Both the position numbers and the translations under genes were made by a program. A model generated the notes under the pieces. That model did no database searches and was not told the DNA's origin. It saw only the letters and a list, made by a program, of their open reading frames with translations. Shown here piece by piece: positions 1 to 8,946 of a DNA stretch of 37,385 bases (positions are counted from its first letter, which is position 1; each line of letters opens with the position of its first letter). Source of the stretch: Phycisphaerales bacterium UBA2396 (GTDB lineage Bacteria; Planctomycetota; Phycisphaerae; Phycisphaerales; UBA1924); contig DDSG01000121.1 of the NCBI GenBank assembly GCA_002343325.1, positions 15,844 through 53,228 of the forward strand, in the 5' to 3' direction.

Positions 1-579
<579 letters not shown>

Positions 580-798
580 GTGTACCTCGCCCGTGGGGCC
601 AGTGCGGGACCTATCAAATTCCAAACGCGACGCCTCGCGCTCAGGGAGGCAAGGATAGGCCCGGACCACGGTCATCGCCAACGGGGGCCGGGGCCGAGCA
701 CGGCAGAACTCGCGTGTCGATCGGGCCTGGCGATCGCTCCGAATCACCATTTGTGGTGGACTCTGGCGGGGGGCTTCCGCGCTGTGGTAGCGTGGGGC
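580..798. other. Divergent intergenic region between atpD and the fucosidase gene
   Basis: About 220 bases separate the two divergent starts and must hold both promoters. The only promoter-like element I would point to is a TAGCGT hexamer just before the fucosidase ATG. I found no convincing -35/-10 pair for atpD and no RNA gene. Confidence 0.5.
788..793 (+). promoter_or_regulatory. -10-like hexamer TAGCGT five bases before the fucosidase ATG
   Basis: The hexamer fits TANNNT and lies where a transcript would begin at or next to the ATG at 799. There is no Shine-Dalgarno sequence. No consensus -35 is visible at 16-18 bases upstream. It is one of eight similar sites in this window. Confidence 0.35.
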
Positions 799-2934
799 AT
801 GCGAGCAGACAGCACGACACGCGATCGTTTGGCGGGCCTTCCTCTTGGTGTGTGCGTCGGCCTGCTGGCGGGCACCGCGATGCTGGGTGGATGCGCGGCG
901 GGAACAGCCCGCGAAGCTCCCCAGACCACGGCGGATGCCGACCACGACGCCCGGATGGCGTGGTGGCGCGAGGCCCGCTTCGGGATGTTCATTCACTGGG
1001 GGCTCTACGCGATCCCGGCGGGGCGCTGGGGCGACAAGGACACCTACGGCGAGTGGATCCGCGATTCGGCGCAGATCCCGCTGGAGCAGTACGCGACCTT
1101 TGCGCGGCAGTTCAACCCGGTGAAGTTCGACGCGGAGGAGTGGGCCCGCCTCGCGAAGGACGCGGGGATGGGGTACATGGTCATCACGACCAAGCACCAC
1201 GACGGATTCGCACTGTTCCACTCGGACGTCAGCGAGTTCGATACGGCCTCGACCCCGTTCGGGCGCGACGTGATGAAGGAGCTGTCGCAGGCCTGCGCCG
1301 GGCAGGGGCTGGGCATGGGGTGGTACTACTCGATCATGGACTGGAACCATCCGGACTACGTGCCGCGGCGTCCGTGGGAGAAGGCGGATCGGCCGGCGGA
1401 CGGCGCCGAGTTCGACCGCTACGTCGACTACATGAAGGCCCAGTTGAACGAGCTGCTGACGAGGTACGGCCCCATCGGGGTGCTGTGGTTTGATGGGCAA
1501 TGGGAGGGGACCTGGACGAACGAGCGCGGGCGAGACCTCGAGCGGTTCGTGAGATCCAGGCAGCCCAACGTGATCATCAACTCGCGCGTGGGGCGCGCGG
1601 GCGGGACGTACGGGATCGACCTTGGGGCGGGTCGGATCGGCGATTACGGCACGCCCGAGCAGTTCATCCCGGAGACGCCGCCCGGCATCGACTGGGAAAC
1701 GTGTATGACGATGAACGGGCACTGGGGTTACAACGCGGCGGACAAGAATTTCAAATCGACGACCGACCTGGTGCGCAAGTTGTGCGACATCGCGAGCAAG
1801 GACGGGAATTTCCTGCTGAACGTCGGGCCGACGGCCGAGGGGTTGATCCCGGAGGAGTCCGTGGTTCGGCTGCGCGAGATCGGGACGTGGATGCGCACGA
1901 ACGGCGAGGCGATCCGCGGGACGCGGGGCACCGCGCTGGCTGCCCCTTCCTGGGGACGCGTCACGCACAAACGCAACGCGGACGGCTCGAGTCGGCTGTA
2001 TCTGCATGTCTTCGAATGGCCGGCAAACGGACGGCTGGTGCTCGGCGGCCTGACCAACGCTCCGAAGGGGCGTCCCGTGGTGCTGGGTTCGCAGACGACG
2101 CGAGCGGTGGCCGTGCGGACGAAGGAGGGGATTGTGCTCGAAGCGCTGGGCGCGATGCCCGCGGATTCGGCGGTCGGCGGGGTCGGGGTGATCGCGCTTG
2201 ATTTGGACGGCCCGATCGACCCGACCAGCCCCCCCACCATCGCGCACGAGGGCGACCTTTTCCTCGGCGGCACCACGGTCGAGATCGGGTCGGATCGGGT
2301 TGGGGTCCAGGTCCGCTACACGCTGGACGGCTCAGAGCCCACGGAGCGTTCGCCGGTTGCCGCGGGGCCCGTGCCGATCTCGGCGAGCACCACAATCAAG
2401 GCGGCGTGCTTCCGCGAGGGAGAGCGTGTGAGCCCGGTGGCAACGCGGCGGCTCGAGGCGGGCGTGCTGCGACCCGCCGACCGTGCGGACGCGGGCAATC
2501 TGAGGCCCGGGCTCGCGTCGGCGTACATGACGGGCGACTTCAAGGTCGTCCCGGTCTTCGAGGGCGAGCGTGTGGTGCTGCGTGGCGAGGCGGCGAAGGT
2601 GGGGCTGGGCAAGCCTCCCACCGACGATCGGTACGCGCTGGAGCTGCGCGGGTATCTGCGGGTGCCCAAGGACGGGGTGTACACGCTTCGGCTGGCATCG
2701 GACGATGGCAGCAGGATGTGGCTTGGCGACGACAACCTGATCGACAACGACGGGCTGCACAGCCTGCAGGAAAAGTCGGCGCAGGTCACGCTCGCCGCCG
2801 GGTTGCACCGGATCCGTGTCGCGATGTTCGAGGCGACGGGTGGGGCCGAGTTCCGCCTGTCGTGGTCGGGCCCGGGCGTGACGACGGGTGAGATCCCGGG
2901 CGAGGCATTCTTCCATCTTCCGGTCGCACGCTAG
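799..2934 (+). CDS. Lipoprotein alpha-L-fucosidase (GH29) with C-terminal PA14 domain
   Basis: This is a retaining exo-alpha-L-fucosidase that would release fucose from glycans outside the cytoplasm (711 aa). The first 32 residues form a lipoprotein signal with lipobox LGGC (Cys32). The GH29 barrel starts at about residue 50 with FGMFIHWGLY. The nucleophile is Asp232 in LWFDGQW, and family blocks WETCMTMNGHWGYN and DGNFLLNVGP follow. After the barrel comes a chitobiase-C-terminal-like beta domain (VRYTLDGSEPT), then a PA14 domain of about 130 residues (YTLRLASDDGSRMWLGDDNL) that probably binds carbohydrate. The frame is open further upstream to 232, but that part overlaps atpD and precedes the signal peptide, so the ATG at 799 is preferred. 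The M24 peptidase gene follows 12 bases after the stop. The exact linkage cleaved is unknown. Confidence 0.93.
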   Translation: MRADSTTRDRLAGLPLGVCVGLLAGTAMLGGCAAGTAREAPQTTADADHDARMAWWREARFGMFIHWGLYAIPAGRWGDKDTYGEWIRDSAQIPLEQYATFARQFNPVKFDAEEWARLAKDAGMGYMVITTKHHDGFALFHSDVSEFDTASTPFGRDVMKELSQACAGQGLGMGWYYSIMDWNHPDYVPRRPWEKADRPADGAEFDRYVDYMKAQLNELLTRYGPIGVLWFDGQWEGTWTNERGRDLERFVRSRQPNVIINSRVGRAGGTYGIDLGAGRIGDYGTPEQFIPETPPGIDWETCMTMNGHWGYNAADKNFKSTTDLVRKLCDIASKDGNFLLNVGPTAEGLIPEESVVRLREIGTWMRTNGEAIRGTRGTALAAPSWGRVTHKRNADGSSRLYLHVFEWPANGRLVLGGLTNAPKGRPVVLGSQTTRAVAVRTKEGIVLEALGAMPADSAVGGVGVIALDLDGPIDPTSPPTIAHEGDLFLGGTTVEIGSDRVGVQVRYTLDGSEPTERSPVAAGPVPISASTTIKAACFREGERVSPVATRRLEAGVLRPADRADAGNLRPGLASAYMTGDFKVVPVFEGERVVLRGEAAKVGLGKPPTDDRYALELRGYLRVPKDGVYTLRLASDDGSRMWLGDDNLIDNDGLHSLQEKSAQVTLAAGLHRIRVAMFEATGGAEFRLSWSGPGVTTGEIPGEAFFHLPVAR

Positions 2935-2946
2935 AACGGAGCACGC

Positions 2947-4086
2947 ATGACGGTCACGATCTTTGCTGGTGTCCCGACGCGCAACATGACTCTGTACCAC
3001 GCGACACGGTTCCTGGTCGGCGATCCGTGCTCGCTGATCGAGGCGGAAGGGAAGCGAACGCTGATCATCCGAGACATCGAGATGGATCGCGCCCGCCGAC
3101 ACGCTCGCGCGGACCGCGTGACGTGCCCCGCGGATTGGACCCCCGAAGGCGGGTTGTCGAACGATCGCGAGACCGCCATGGCACAGGCGCTGGCGGAATG
3201 CCTGCGGCGGTCGGGCGTGGCCGAGGTGCGGGCCGATCGCACGTTGTCGCTGTCTTATGTCGATCAACTGGCCCGCGGGGGCGTGCGCGTCGTGTACGAC
3301 CCGAACCTGGGTGTTGAAGCGAGGCGTCGCAAGGACGAGTCTGAGATCGAGCAGATCCGCGAGGCCCAGCTCGCCACCGAGCGGGCGGTTCGCGTCGCGT
3401 GCGAGACGATCGCCCGGGCGACGGCGGACGCGGGCGGCGTGCTCCACGCGGACGGCTCACCCCTCACCAGCGAGCGAGTCCGGACGCTGATCGACCGCAC
3501 GCTGCTTGACCAGGGGTATGACGGCCCGCCGGCGATCGTGGCGTGCGGGAGCCAGGGGGGCGACTGCCACGACCACGGGCACGGCCCGCTCATGACGGGG
3601 CAGCCGGTGATCGTCGACGTTTTCCCCAAGAACAAGGCGACTCTCTACAACGGCGATTGCACGCGGACGGTGGTGCACGGGGAGATCTCGCCGGAGTTGC
3701 TGCACATGCACGCCTGCGTGGTGCGGGCCAAGGCCGCCGCCGCGCACGCCCTGCGGGGCGGAACCACCGCGCACGAGGTTCACGCGGCGACGATGCGTCT
3801 TGTTCGTGCGCACGGCTTTGACCGGGCGCTACCCGCCCCAGACGCGCCGCCGCAGTTCACAAGCCTGCAGCACGGCACCGGGCATGGGCTTGGACTCGAG
3901 GGGCACGAGCCCCCTCTCATCGACGAGGGAGGGCCGCTGCTGATCCCGGGGGATGTGGTGACGATCGAACCCGGGCTGTATTCGCGGGCCTTTGGTGGCG
4001 TTCGTGTCGAGGACGTGTATGCACTGACGAAGGGTGGGCACGTCAACCTCGGGGGCTCGCTGCACGAGGGGCTGACCTGGCGCTGA
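2947..4086 (+). CDS. M24 family metallopeptidase (Xaa-Pro aminopeptidase-like)
   Basis: This 379-residue protein has the two-domain layout of PepP/PepQ-type enzymes, which cleave the bond before or after proline using two metal ions. An N-terminal creatinase-like domain covers about residues 1-125. The pita-bread domain carries the five expected metal ligands: the Asp pair in VDVFPKN and NGDCTRT, His in GTGHGLGLEGH, Glu in VTIEPGLY and Glu in VRVEDVY. There is no signal peptide, so it is probably cytoplasmic. GGAG at 2938-2941 lies five bases before the ATG. The 12-base gap from the fucosidase suggests co-transcription, although no functional link is evident. Whether the substrate is a dipeptide or a longer peptide cannot be told. 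A second, different M24 gene lies at the right end of the window. Confidence 0.9.
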   Translation: MTVTIFAGVPTRNMTLYHATRFLVGDPCSLIEAEGKRTLIIRDIEMDRARRHARADRVTCPADWTPEGGLSNDRETAMAQALAECLRRSGVAEVRADRTLSLSYVDQLARGGVRVVYDPNLGVEARRRKDESEIEQIREAQLATERAVRVACETIARATADAGGVLHADGSPLTSERVRTLIDRTLLDQGYDGPPAIVACGSQGGDCHDHGHGPLMTGQPVIVDVFPKNKATLYNGDCTRTVVHGEISPELLHMHACVVRAKAAAAHALRGGTTAHEVHAATMRLVRAHGFDRALPAPDAPPQFTSLQHGTGHGLGLEGHEPPLIDEGGPLLIPGDVVTIEPGLYSRAFGGVRVEDVYALTKGGHVNLGGSLHEGLTWR

Positions 4087-4135
4087 GCGTGGGCTCTGCG
4101 TGGGCTCGACGAAGCGTGATGGAGGATGCGAGGGA

Positions 4136-6475
4136 ATGCTGCAGGCGATGGGACCCTTCGGTGGAGCGCTCACGAGCGAACAGGCCGCTTGGATGGCGGC
4201 GGTGGCCGGTGGTCTGCTGGGTCTGGCCGGTCTGTGGGCCGCCGCCGCGGCACGGCGTGCCGCCGGTGAACGGCGCGTTCCCGCCTCCCTCGGGAGAATC
4301 GATCCGGACGAACTCGTTCGCGTGATGGGCGGCAGCCCGGACGTCGGCGTTGCCGTCACCGATGCCAGCGGCCGATATGTCGCGGCAAACTCCGCGTTCG
4401 CATCGATGTCCGGCCGGACGCGGGATGAGATTCTTGCGCTCTCGCCACGGGACATCATCGAATCGTCCGAGCACGAGCGCCTCTCGTCGGACGCAGAGTC
4501 GCTACGGCGAGAGGGCTTCATCTCGCGGGAGTACTCGATCGTCCATGCCAACGGGTCGCGGGTCCGGCTGCTGGTCAACGGTGCAACGCTCTCCACGGGC
4601 GGGTTCATCGCGTTCTTTCGGGACGTGACGGACGAAAAGCGGCGACAGGATGCACTTCAGCACGATCTTCGGGTGGTGTCGGGTGCGATCGACACGCTGC
4701 CGCTGGAACTCGCGGTGCTTGATGAGTCCGGAACGATGCTGACGCGGAACCTCGCCTGGTCCAACGCGGCGGCGAGCCTGCGGCAGTGCCCCGACCGAGC
4801 CTGCACACCCGGCAGCTCGTACGTCCGGGCGTGCGAAGAGGCGGCCCTGGCCGAGGGCTCCAAGGGCGTCCTGGCGATGACGCTGCGGCGAGTCATCGAT
4901 CGGACCAGCGACATGGAGGAAGTCGAATACACGTGCGGCGTTCTCCCGGATTCACGCACCTTCCGCGCGATCGTCGCCCGGGACGCGACGAACGGGCACA
5001 TCGTCGTCGCGCACGAAGACCTGACCTGCCGCCGTCGCGCGGAACAGGAGCGCGACCGGGAGCGGGCCTTCGTCGAGTCGCTGCTCGATTCCGCGGACGC
5101 GCTGGTCGTGGTGCTCTCGCCGGAGGGGGTGATCCTCCGGGCGAACAAGGCTGCGGAGCGGCTGGTGGGGCTCACGCTGGCGGGTCGGCCCGCGTGGGAG
5201 ACGCCTCTGTTCAGCGCCGATCGCGAAGCACTCCAGCGTTCGTTCGCGTCGCTTCTGGAGGGGCAGGCGGGGCGTCCGGACGACCACACCATCCGAGCGA
5301 CGGACGGACGCGAACACGTGATCACGTGGTCGATGAGCATGGCGCGGGGCCAGGGTCAGAAGCCCGACGTGGTGGTCGCGACGGGGCTGGATGTCACCGA
5401 ACGCCGGCGGATTCAGCAGGAACTTCTGCAAGCTCAGCGCATGGACGCTGTCGGACAGCTCGCCGGAGGCATTGCGCACGACTTTAACAACCTCCTCACC
5501 GCGATTTTCGGGCACGTCGCGCTGGCGAAGCGCTCGCTGCCAGAAACCCACCAGGCGATTGCGTCGCTCGAACGCGTGGAATCGGCGGCGGAGCAGGTGG
5601 GACGGGTGATCCGGTCGCTGCTGACCTTCAGCCGAAAGGCTGTGTGCGAGTCCGCGCCCGTACGCGTCAACACGGTTCTTGAGGAAACAACGAGGCTGAT
5701 CCGCGGGAGCCTGCCCCAGTCGATCAGCCTGCGCACGGAGCCGGGCCCGGATGATGCGTGGGTCAACGCGGATCGGCTCCAGATCCAGCAGATTCTGGTG
5801 AACCTCGCGATCAACGCGCGCGATGCCATGCCGACCGGCGGCACGCTGACGATGCGGGCCTCCCTCGGGGATGGCGCCGATGGCCGGCAGGACGCCTTGA
5901 TCGAGCTGATCGACACCGGTCGCGGAATGACGCCAGGGATTCTGGCCCGCGCGTTCGAGCCGTTCTTTACGACCAAGCCGCGGGAGAACGGCACAGGACT
6001 CGGGCTGACGGTCGCTCGACGGATCGCGTCGGAACATGGCGGGCGGATCGAGCTGCACTCGACGCCGGGAGAGGGGACCCTCGCCTCGCTGTGGTTGCCG
6101 ACGACACCGGCACCGCCGGGTGCGGGCGATTCGTCGCCTCGAGTCTCGGGGGAGGTTCTGCTCGCGTCGTCCAGGCCATACGCGCGGCAGATCATGTCGA
6201 CCGCGCTGCGATCCGCAGGGTGGCGTGTGCGCGAAGTCGGGGATCTGAGCGGGCTGGTGGCCGCGGCCGGCGAAACGCCGCCGCCAAGAGCCGCCGTCAT
6301 CGAGCGGTCGATCCTGGGGCAACATGCCGATCTTGCGGTCAGGTCGCTTACGGAGCAGAAGATCAAGGCGGTAGTCATCTGCCCTGCGGGCGAGCCGGTG
6401 CTGGCGTTGAGTGCCGCCACGTGCCTCATCGAGCCATTGTCGATGGGTCAGTTGACCGAGGTCATCGCGGGCTGA
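4136..6475 (+). CDS. PAS-domain sensor histidine kinase with degenerate C-terminal receiver
   Basis: This is a sensor kinase (779 aa) that should autophosphorylate on His448 in GGIAHDFNN. A single membrane helix lies near residues 20-38. Three PAS-like segments follow (about 55-170, 180-300 and 310-425), and then HisKA and HATPase domains with N-box NLAINARDAMP, G1 DTGRGM, F-box FEPFFTTK and G2 GTGLGL. The last 108 residues have the length and secondary-structure pattern of a receiver. However, the acidic pair is replaced by Ser-Ser (LLASSRP), the phospho-acceptor Asp by Glu (AVIERS), and the conserved Lys by Glu (LIEPL). I chose the ATG at 4136 because GGAGG at 4121-4125 lies ten bases upstream; a GTG at 4100 is also in frame. 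No response regulator gene is nearby, so the output is unknown. Confidence 0.9.
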   Translation: MLQAMGPFGGALTSEQAAWMAAVAGGLLGLAGLWAAAAARRAAGERRVPASLGRIDPDELVRVMGGSPDVGVAVTDASGRYVAANSAFASMSGRTRDEILALSPRDIIESSEHERLSSDAESLRREGFISREYSIVHANGSRVRLLVNGATLSTGGFIAFFRDVTDEKRRQDALQHDLRVVSGAIDTLPLELAVLDESGTMLTRNLAWSNAAASLRQCPDRACTPGSSYVRACEEAALAEGSKGVLAMTLRRVIDRTSDMEEVEYTCGVLPDSRTFRAIVARDATNGHIVVAHEDLTCRRRAEQERDRERAFVESLLDSADALVVVLSPEGVILRANKAAERLVGLTLAGRPAWETPLFSADREALQRSFASLLEGQAGRPDDHTIRATDGREHVITWSMSMARGQGQKPDVVVATGLDVTERRRIQQELLQAQRMDAVGQLAGGIAHDFNNLLTAIFGHVALAKRSLPETHQAIASLERVESAAEQVGRVIRSLLTFSRKAVCESAPVRVNTVLEETTRLIRGSLPQSISLRTEPGPDDAWVNADRLQIQQILVNLAINARDAMPTGGTLTMRASLGDGADGRQDALIELIDTGRGMTPGILARAFEPFFTTKPRENGTGLGLTVARRIASEHGGRIELHSTPGEGTLASLWLPTTPAPPGAGDSSPRVSGEVLLASSRPYARQIMSTALRSAGWRVREVGDLSGLVAAAGETPPPRAAVIERSILGQHADLAVRSLTEQKIKAVVICPAGEPVLALSAATCLIEPLSMGQLTEVIAG

Positions 6476-6502
6476 CCCGCACCGCAGAAGAGCGCAAAGA
6501 AA

Positions 6503-6530
6503 GCCCCCCGGGGCGGAATCCCCGGGGGGC
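6503..6530. terminator. Perfect 11-bp hairpin terminator between convergent genes
   Basis: GCCCCCCGGGG and CCCCGGGGGGC pair perfectly around the loop CGGAAT. On the minus strand the stem is followed by CTTTCTTT, which makes a good intrinsic terminator for the minus-strand dockerin-like gene. On the plus strand there is little T-richness, so termination of the kinase transcript there is less certain. Confidence 0.85.
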
Positions 6531-6566
6531 GTGTTCAACTGATCGCTTCGCGGAAAGGACCGCGAA

Positions 6567-8558
6567 TCAGCAGCCGGCTTCGAAAGCGCCGACGTACGCG
6601 TCGAAGTCGAAGAAGTCGACGAACCCGTCGCCGTCGAAGTCCGCGGTCTTGCCGCTGGGGCAGTTGTTCGCGTCCTCGAAGCAGCCGGCATAAGCGTCGA
6701 AGTCGAAGAAGTCGACGAACCCGTCGCCATCGAAGTCGGCGCGGCACTCATCGAGGCTGACGAACTGATCGCCCGGGATGTTCACGAAGTTCACGCCGAC
6801 CGGATCACCGAGGTTGGCCGTGCCCGCGGGCAGGCCGCCGATGACCTGATTGGAGAGGAAGTCGTGCCCGCCGGCGTTGACGAAACCGGCGATCTTGATC
6901 GGAGAGACGCCGTCCCAGCCGGCCTCGTTCAGGTCGATCGACAGCTCGATGCCTGTGCGAACGGCCGCGGCGGCGATGGGGTCGGCGGCGTCGGAGGTCA
7001 CACCGGCCAGGTTGCTGTTGTTGATCGAGACAAGCAGCAGCCCGGGCGTGCCGACGGGGATCTCGTTGTTGGCCATCTGATCGCCGACCAGGCGCGGGGC
7101 GAACTCGGTGAAGAGGTTCGCGGTAAACCCGTCCTGGATGTCGATGCGCGGGCCACCGAAGCCGATCGGGTTGTTGGTGGCCTTGGGTCCGCCGCTGTAC
7201 GCGCCGTAGTCGAGCTTGTTGTTGTTGAAGTCGACGCGCGGGCCGTCGGTACGCAGAACCGCGACGTTGGAGTACATCTCGACCGGGTTGTTGCCGTTCG
7301 TGATGCCGACCCAGTAGTCGGCGGCGAAGGCGCCGTCGAAGGTCAGCCCGGCCATGCGGTTCAGGCCGTTGAAGTCGATGTCGACGTTGTCATTGCGGAG
7401 GACATTCTGCCCGCCGTCCTGCACGTCAAGGAAGAGATCGACCTTGTTGAAGGAGGTCTGGAGGTTGCCGCCCAGGAAGATGTGGAGGCGCCCGCCGTCG
7501 ATATAGGCGAACAGGTTGTCGATCTCCGAGCCGTTGGAGAGGTCGGGGTCGCCATTGAGGGGCGGGCAGGTGGCGCCGACACCGCCGGTGTTGGCGTTGT
7601 CGAGGGCGATCTCGATCGCGGTGCTCCCGCCGCAGCCCGCGAGGATGCCCGAGCCGTTGCCGGCGTTGTTGCACCCGAGGAACTGCCCGACGCCCGTCGT
7701 CAGGTCGGCCAGGTTGGGGAAGTACTCCACGGGGTTGTTGCCCGCGCCGAAGGTGATGTAGTGAGTCGCGGAGAAGCCCGCGTCAAAGGTCAGGCCGGGG
7801 TCCGTGGCGTTGCCTCGCATGTTCTGCAACGCACCGAAGTCCACGTCGGGCAGCGACGCGCCATCGGGGAAGTTGTTGAAGCCCTGCCCCGAGCCGTTGT
7901 CGATGAACAGCTCGAGCTTGCTGCCAAAGTCGGTCTTGAGGTTGCCCGTCAGCATCACGTAGAGCGAGTCGCCACGCACGACGGCGTAGATCGCGTTGAG
8001 CTCGGACCCGGTCGACGTCGCGTTCGACCCGTCCGTGTCATCGCCGACGCTGGTACGCGTGCTCTGCACCGCAAGGGGCGCGCCGTACGCGGCGTCGAGC
8101 GTGCCGTCCACGATCGGGCTGTCGCCCGCCGAGAACGAAACGGAAGCGAACTGGTCGCCGGCGATCGCCGCGAAGTTCACCGCGCGCGTGTTGCCCAGAG
8201 CGGCCGCGCCCGGACCCGGGATCGGGGGCAGCACCTGATTCGTAAACGCGGTGTGACCCTGGTTGGCCAGCACCGCGAGCACCTTGATCGGCCCGTTGGG
8301 GCTGCCGAGGTCCGCCAGCGGAATGCGGTACTCGATGCCCGTCGTCACGCCGGCCCGGTCGCCCAGATCCGACTCGACGCAGCTCCCCTGCGGGGGCGCG
8401 TTGTCGCCGAAGCCCGTCGGGACATTCTGCACCCAGCGAACCAGACCATACAGCCCGGCCTCGTCATTGCTGAGCCGGCCGTCAACAGCCACCTGGCCCA
8501 CCGCGTGACCGGCCAGACCCATCAGAACCGTCGCAGACACAATCGCACACTTCCGCAT
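6567..8558 (-). CDS. Secreted repeat protein with C-terminal GC-type dockerin-like anchor
   Basis: I do not recognise the body of this 663-residue exported protein. A signal peptide covers residues 1-22 (MRKCAIVSATVLMGLAGHAVGQ region). Internal repeats are nested. Segment A1 (about 73-140) resembles A2 (about 535-602), sharing TGIE and GDQF blocks. Segments B1 (184-286) and B2 (344-435) share GNL-T-F, a hydrophobic strand and NNPVE. The tail from residue 607 has two calcium-loop motifs ADFDGDGFVDFFDFDAY separated by a Cys-containing linker, and the chain ends in Gly-Cys. This kind of tail is seen on many Phycisphaerales exported proteins and is presumed to be a surface anchor. The start is fixed by GGAGG six bases before the ATG and by the signal peptide. 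It probably lies alone between its own promoter and terminator. Confidence 0.85.
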   Translation of the reverse strand: MRKCAIVSATVLMGLAGHAVGQVAVDGRLSNDEAGLYGLVRWVQNVPTGFGDNAPPQGSCVESDLGDRAGVTTGIEYRIPLADLGSPNGPIKVLAVLANQGHTAFTNQVLPPIPGPGAAALGNTRAVNFAAIAGDQFASVSFSAGDSPIVDGTLDAAYGAPLAVQSTRTSVGDDTDGSNATSTGSELNAIYAVVRGDSLYVMLTGNLKTDFGSKLELFIDNGSGQGFNNFPDGASLPDVDFGALQNMRGNATDPGLTFDAGFSATHYITFGAGNNPVEYFPNLADLTTGVGQFLGCNNAGNGSGILAGCGGSTAIEIALDNANTGGVGATCPPLNGDPDLSNGSEIDNLFAYIDGGRLHIFLGGNLQTSFNKVDLFLDVQDGGQNVLRNDNVDIDFNGLNRMAGLTFDGAFAADYWVGITNGNNPVEMYSNVAVLRTDGPRVDFNNNKLDYGAYSGGPKATNNPIGFGGPRIDIQDGFTANLFTEFAPRLVGDQMANNEIPVGTPGLLLVSINNSNLAGVTSDAADPIAAAAVRTGIELSIDLNEAGWDGVSPIKIAGFVNAGGHDFLSNQVIGGLPAGTANLGDPVGVNFVNIPGDQFVSLDECRADFDGDGFVDFFDFDAYAGCFEDANNCPSGKTADFDGDGFVDFFDFDAYVGAFEAGC
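6570..6740 (-). repeat. Copy 1 of an inverted repeat encoding dockerin-like tails
   Basis: This segment encodes the last 57 residues of the upstream secreted protein. By hand alignment about 149 of 171 bases match 14483-14653 on the opposite strand, and 47 of the first 51 bases match. Within the copy, the 51-base unit occurs twice (6594-6644 and 6690-6740). Confidence 0.8.
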
Positions 8559-8592
8559 GAACAACCTCCATAAATCCACCTGGTGAATCAAT

Positions 8593-8619
8593 GCGTCGCC
8601 GATCTCTCTCCGACGACGC
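8593..8619 (-). promoter_or_regulatory. Leader hairpin 2 upstream of the secreted repeat gene
   Basis: On the minus strand GCGTCGTCG pairs with CGGCGACGC (9 bp, one G-U) around the loop GAGAGAGAT. It lies about 35 bases before the start codon and upstream of the GGAGG ribosome site. Confidence 0.5.
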
Positions 8620-8651
8620 CCGTGACTTTGTTCGATCACCCCGAGGCATGA

Positions 8652-8673
8652 ACCGGTCGCCGAAGCAACCGGT
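8652..8673 (-). promoter_or_regulatory. Leader hairpin 1 with UUCG loop
   Basis: On the minus strand ACCGGTTGC and GCGACCGGT form a 9-bp stem (one G-U) closed by a TTCG tetraloop. It begins about 20 bases after the predicted transcription start. It may stabilise the transcript or act in regulation; the role is not known. Confidence 0.55.
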
Positions 8674-8700
8674 GCCACGTGATGCTCGTAGGTCAGGTGG

Positions 8701-8729
8701 AGTGTAAACGGAGCACCCCAACGTGTCAC
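8701..8729 (-). promoter_or_regulatory. Sigma70-like promoter for the secreted repeat gene
   Basis: The minus strand reads GTGACA (8729-8724), a 17-base spacer, then TACACT (8706-8701). These are five of six and four of six matches to the consensus. Transcription would start near 8694, giving a leader of about 135 nt. Confidence 0.55.
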
Positions 8730-8847
8730 GCAAATTTCGGAAGGCCCCAGATTTATGACTTTCTGGTCCGTGTTCGCGCCCGACTTCACCCACTCAAGCC
8801 GGGGCCATCAAGTCAGATTCAATACTCGTTTGGGGGAATCCTTCGCC

Positions 8848-8877
8848 TTGACCAACCTTTGCGACTTTCGTTACCGT
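8848..8877 (+). promoter_or_regulatory. Weak promoter candidate for the pseudopilin gene
   Basis: TTGACC at 8848-8853 is followed after 17 or 18 bases by TTACCG or TACCGT. The -35 is good but the -10 is poor, so this is only a candidate. Confidence 0.3.
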
Positions 8878-8946
8878 ACCTTCGACGCTGCATGTGGATG
8901 ACCACAGGCGTCGCCCACTCAGGGGCATCACGAGGACTTGAAGACC

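Larger units (their letters stand above)
8559..8946. other. 388-base divergent intergenic region with leader hairpins and promoters
   Basis: This stretch separates the minus-strand dockerin-like gene from the plus-strand pseudopilin gene. It contains a minus-strand promoter at 8701-8729, two hairpins in the resulting leader (8593-8619 and 8652-8673), and a weak plus-strand promoter candidate at 8848-8877. It carries no convincing coding sequence: the upstream extension of the minus ORF to 8789 precedes the signal peptide. Confidence 0.6.

Noticed and set aside
2332..3447. A 371-codon minus-strand frame across the fucosidase and M24 genes.
   Set aside because: It spans two real genes and their boundary, has no ribosome site and no domain similarity.
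6864..8573. A 569-codon plus-strand frame opposite the secreted repeat gene.
   Set aside because: It is rich in Val, Gly, Asp and Arg without recognisable motifs. The minus-strand gene has a signal peptide, ribosome site and promoter.
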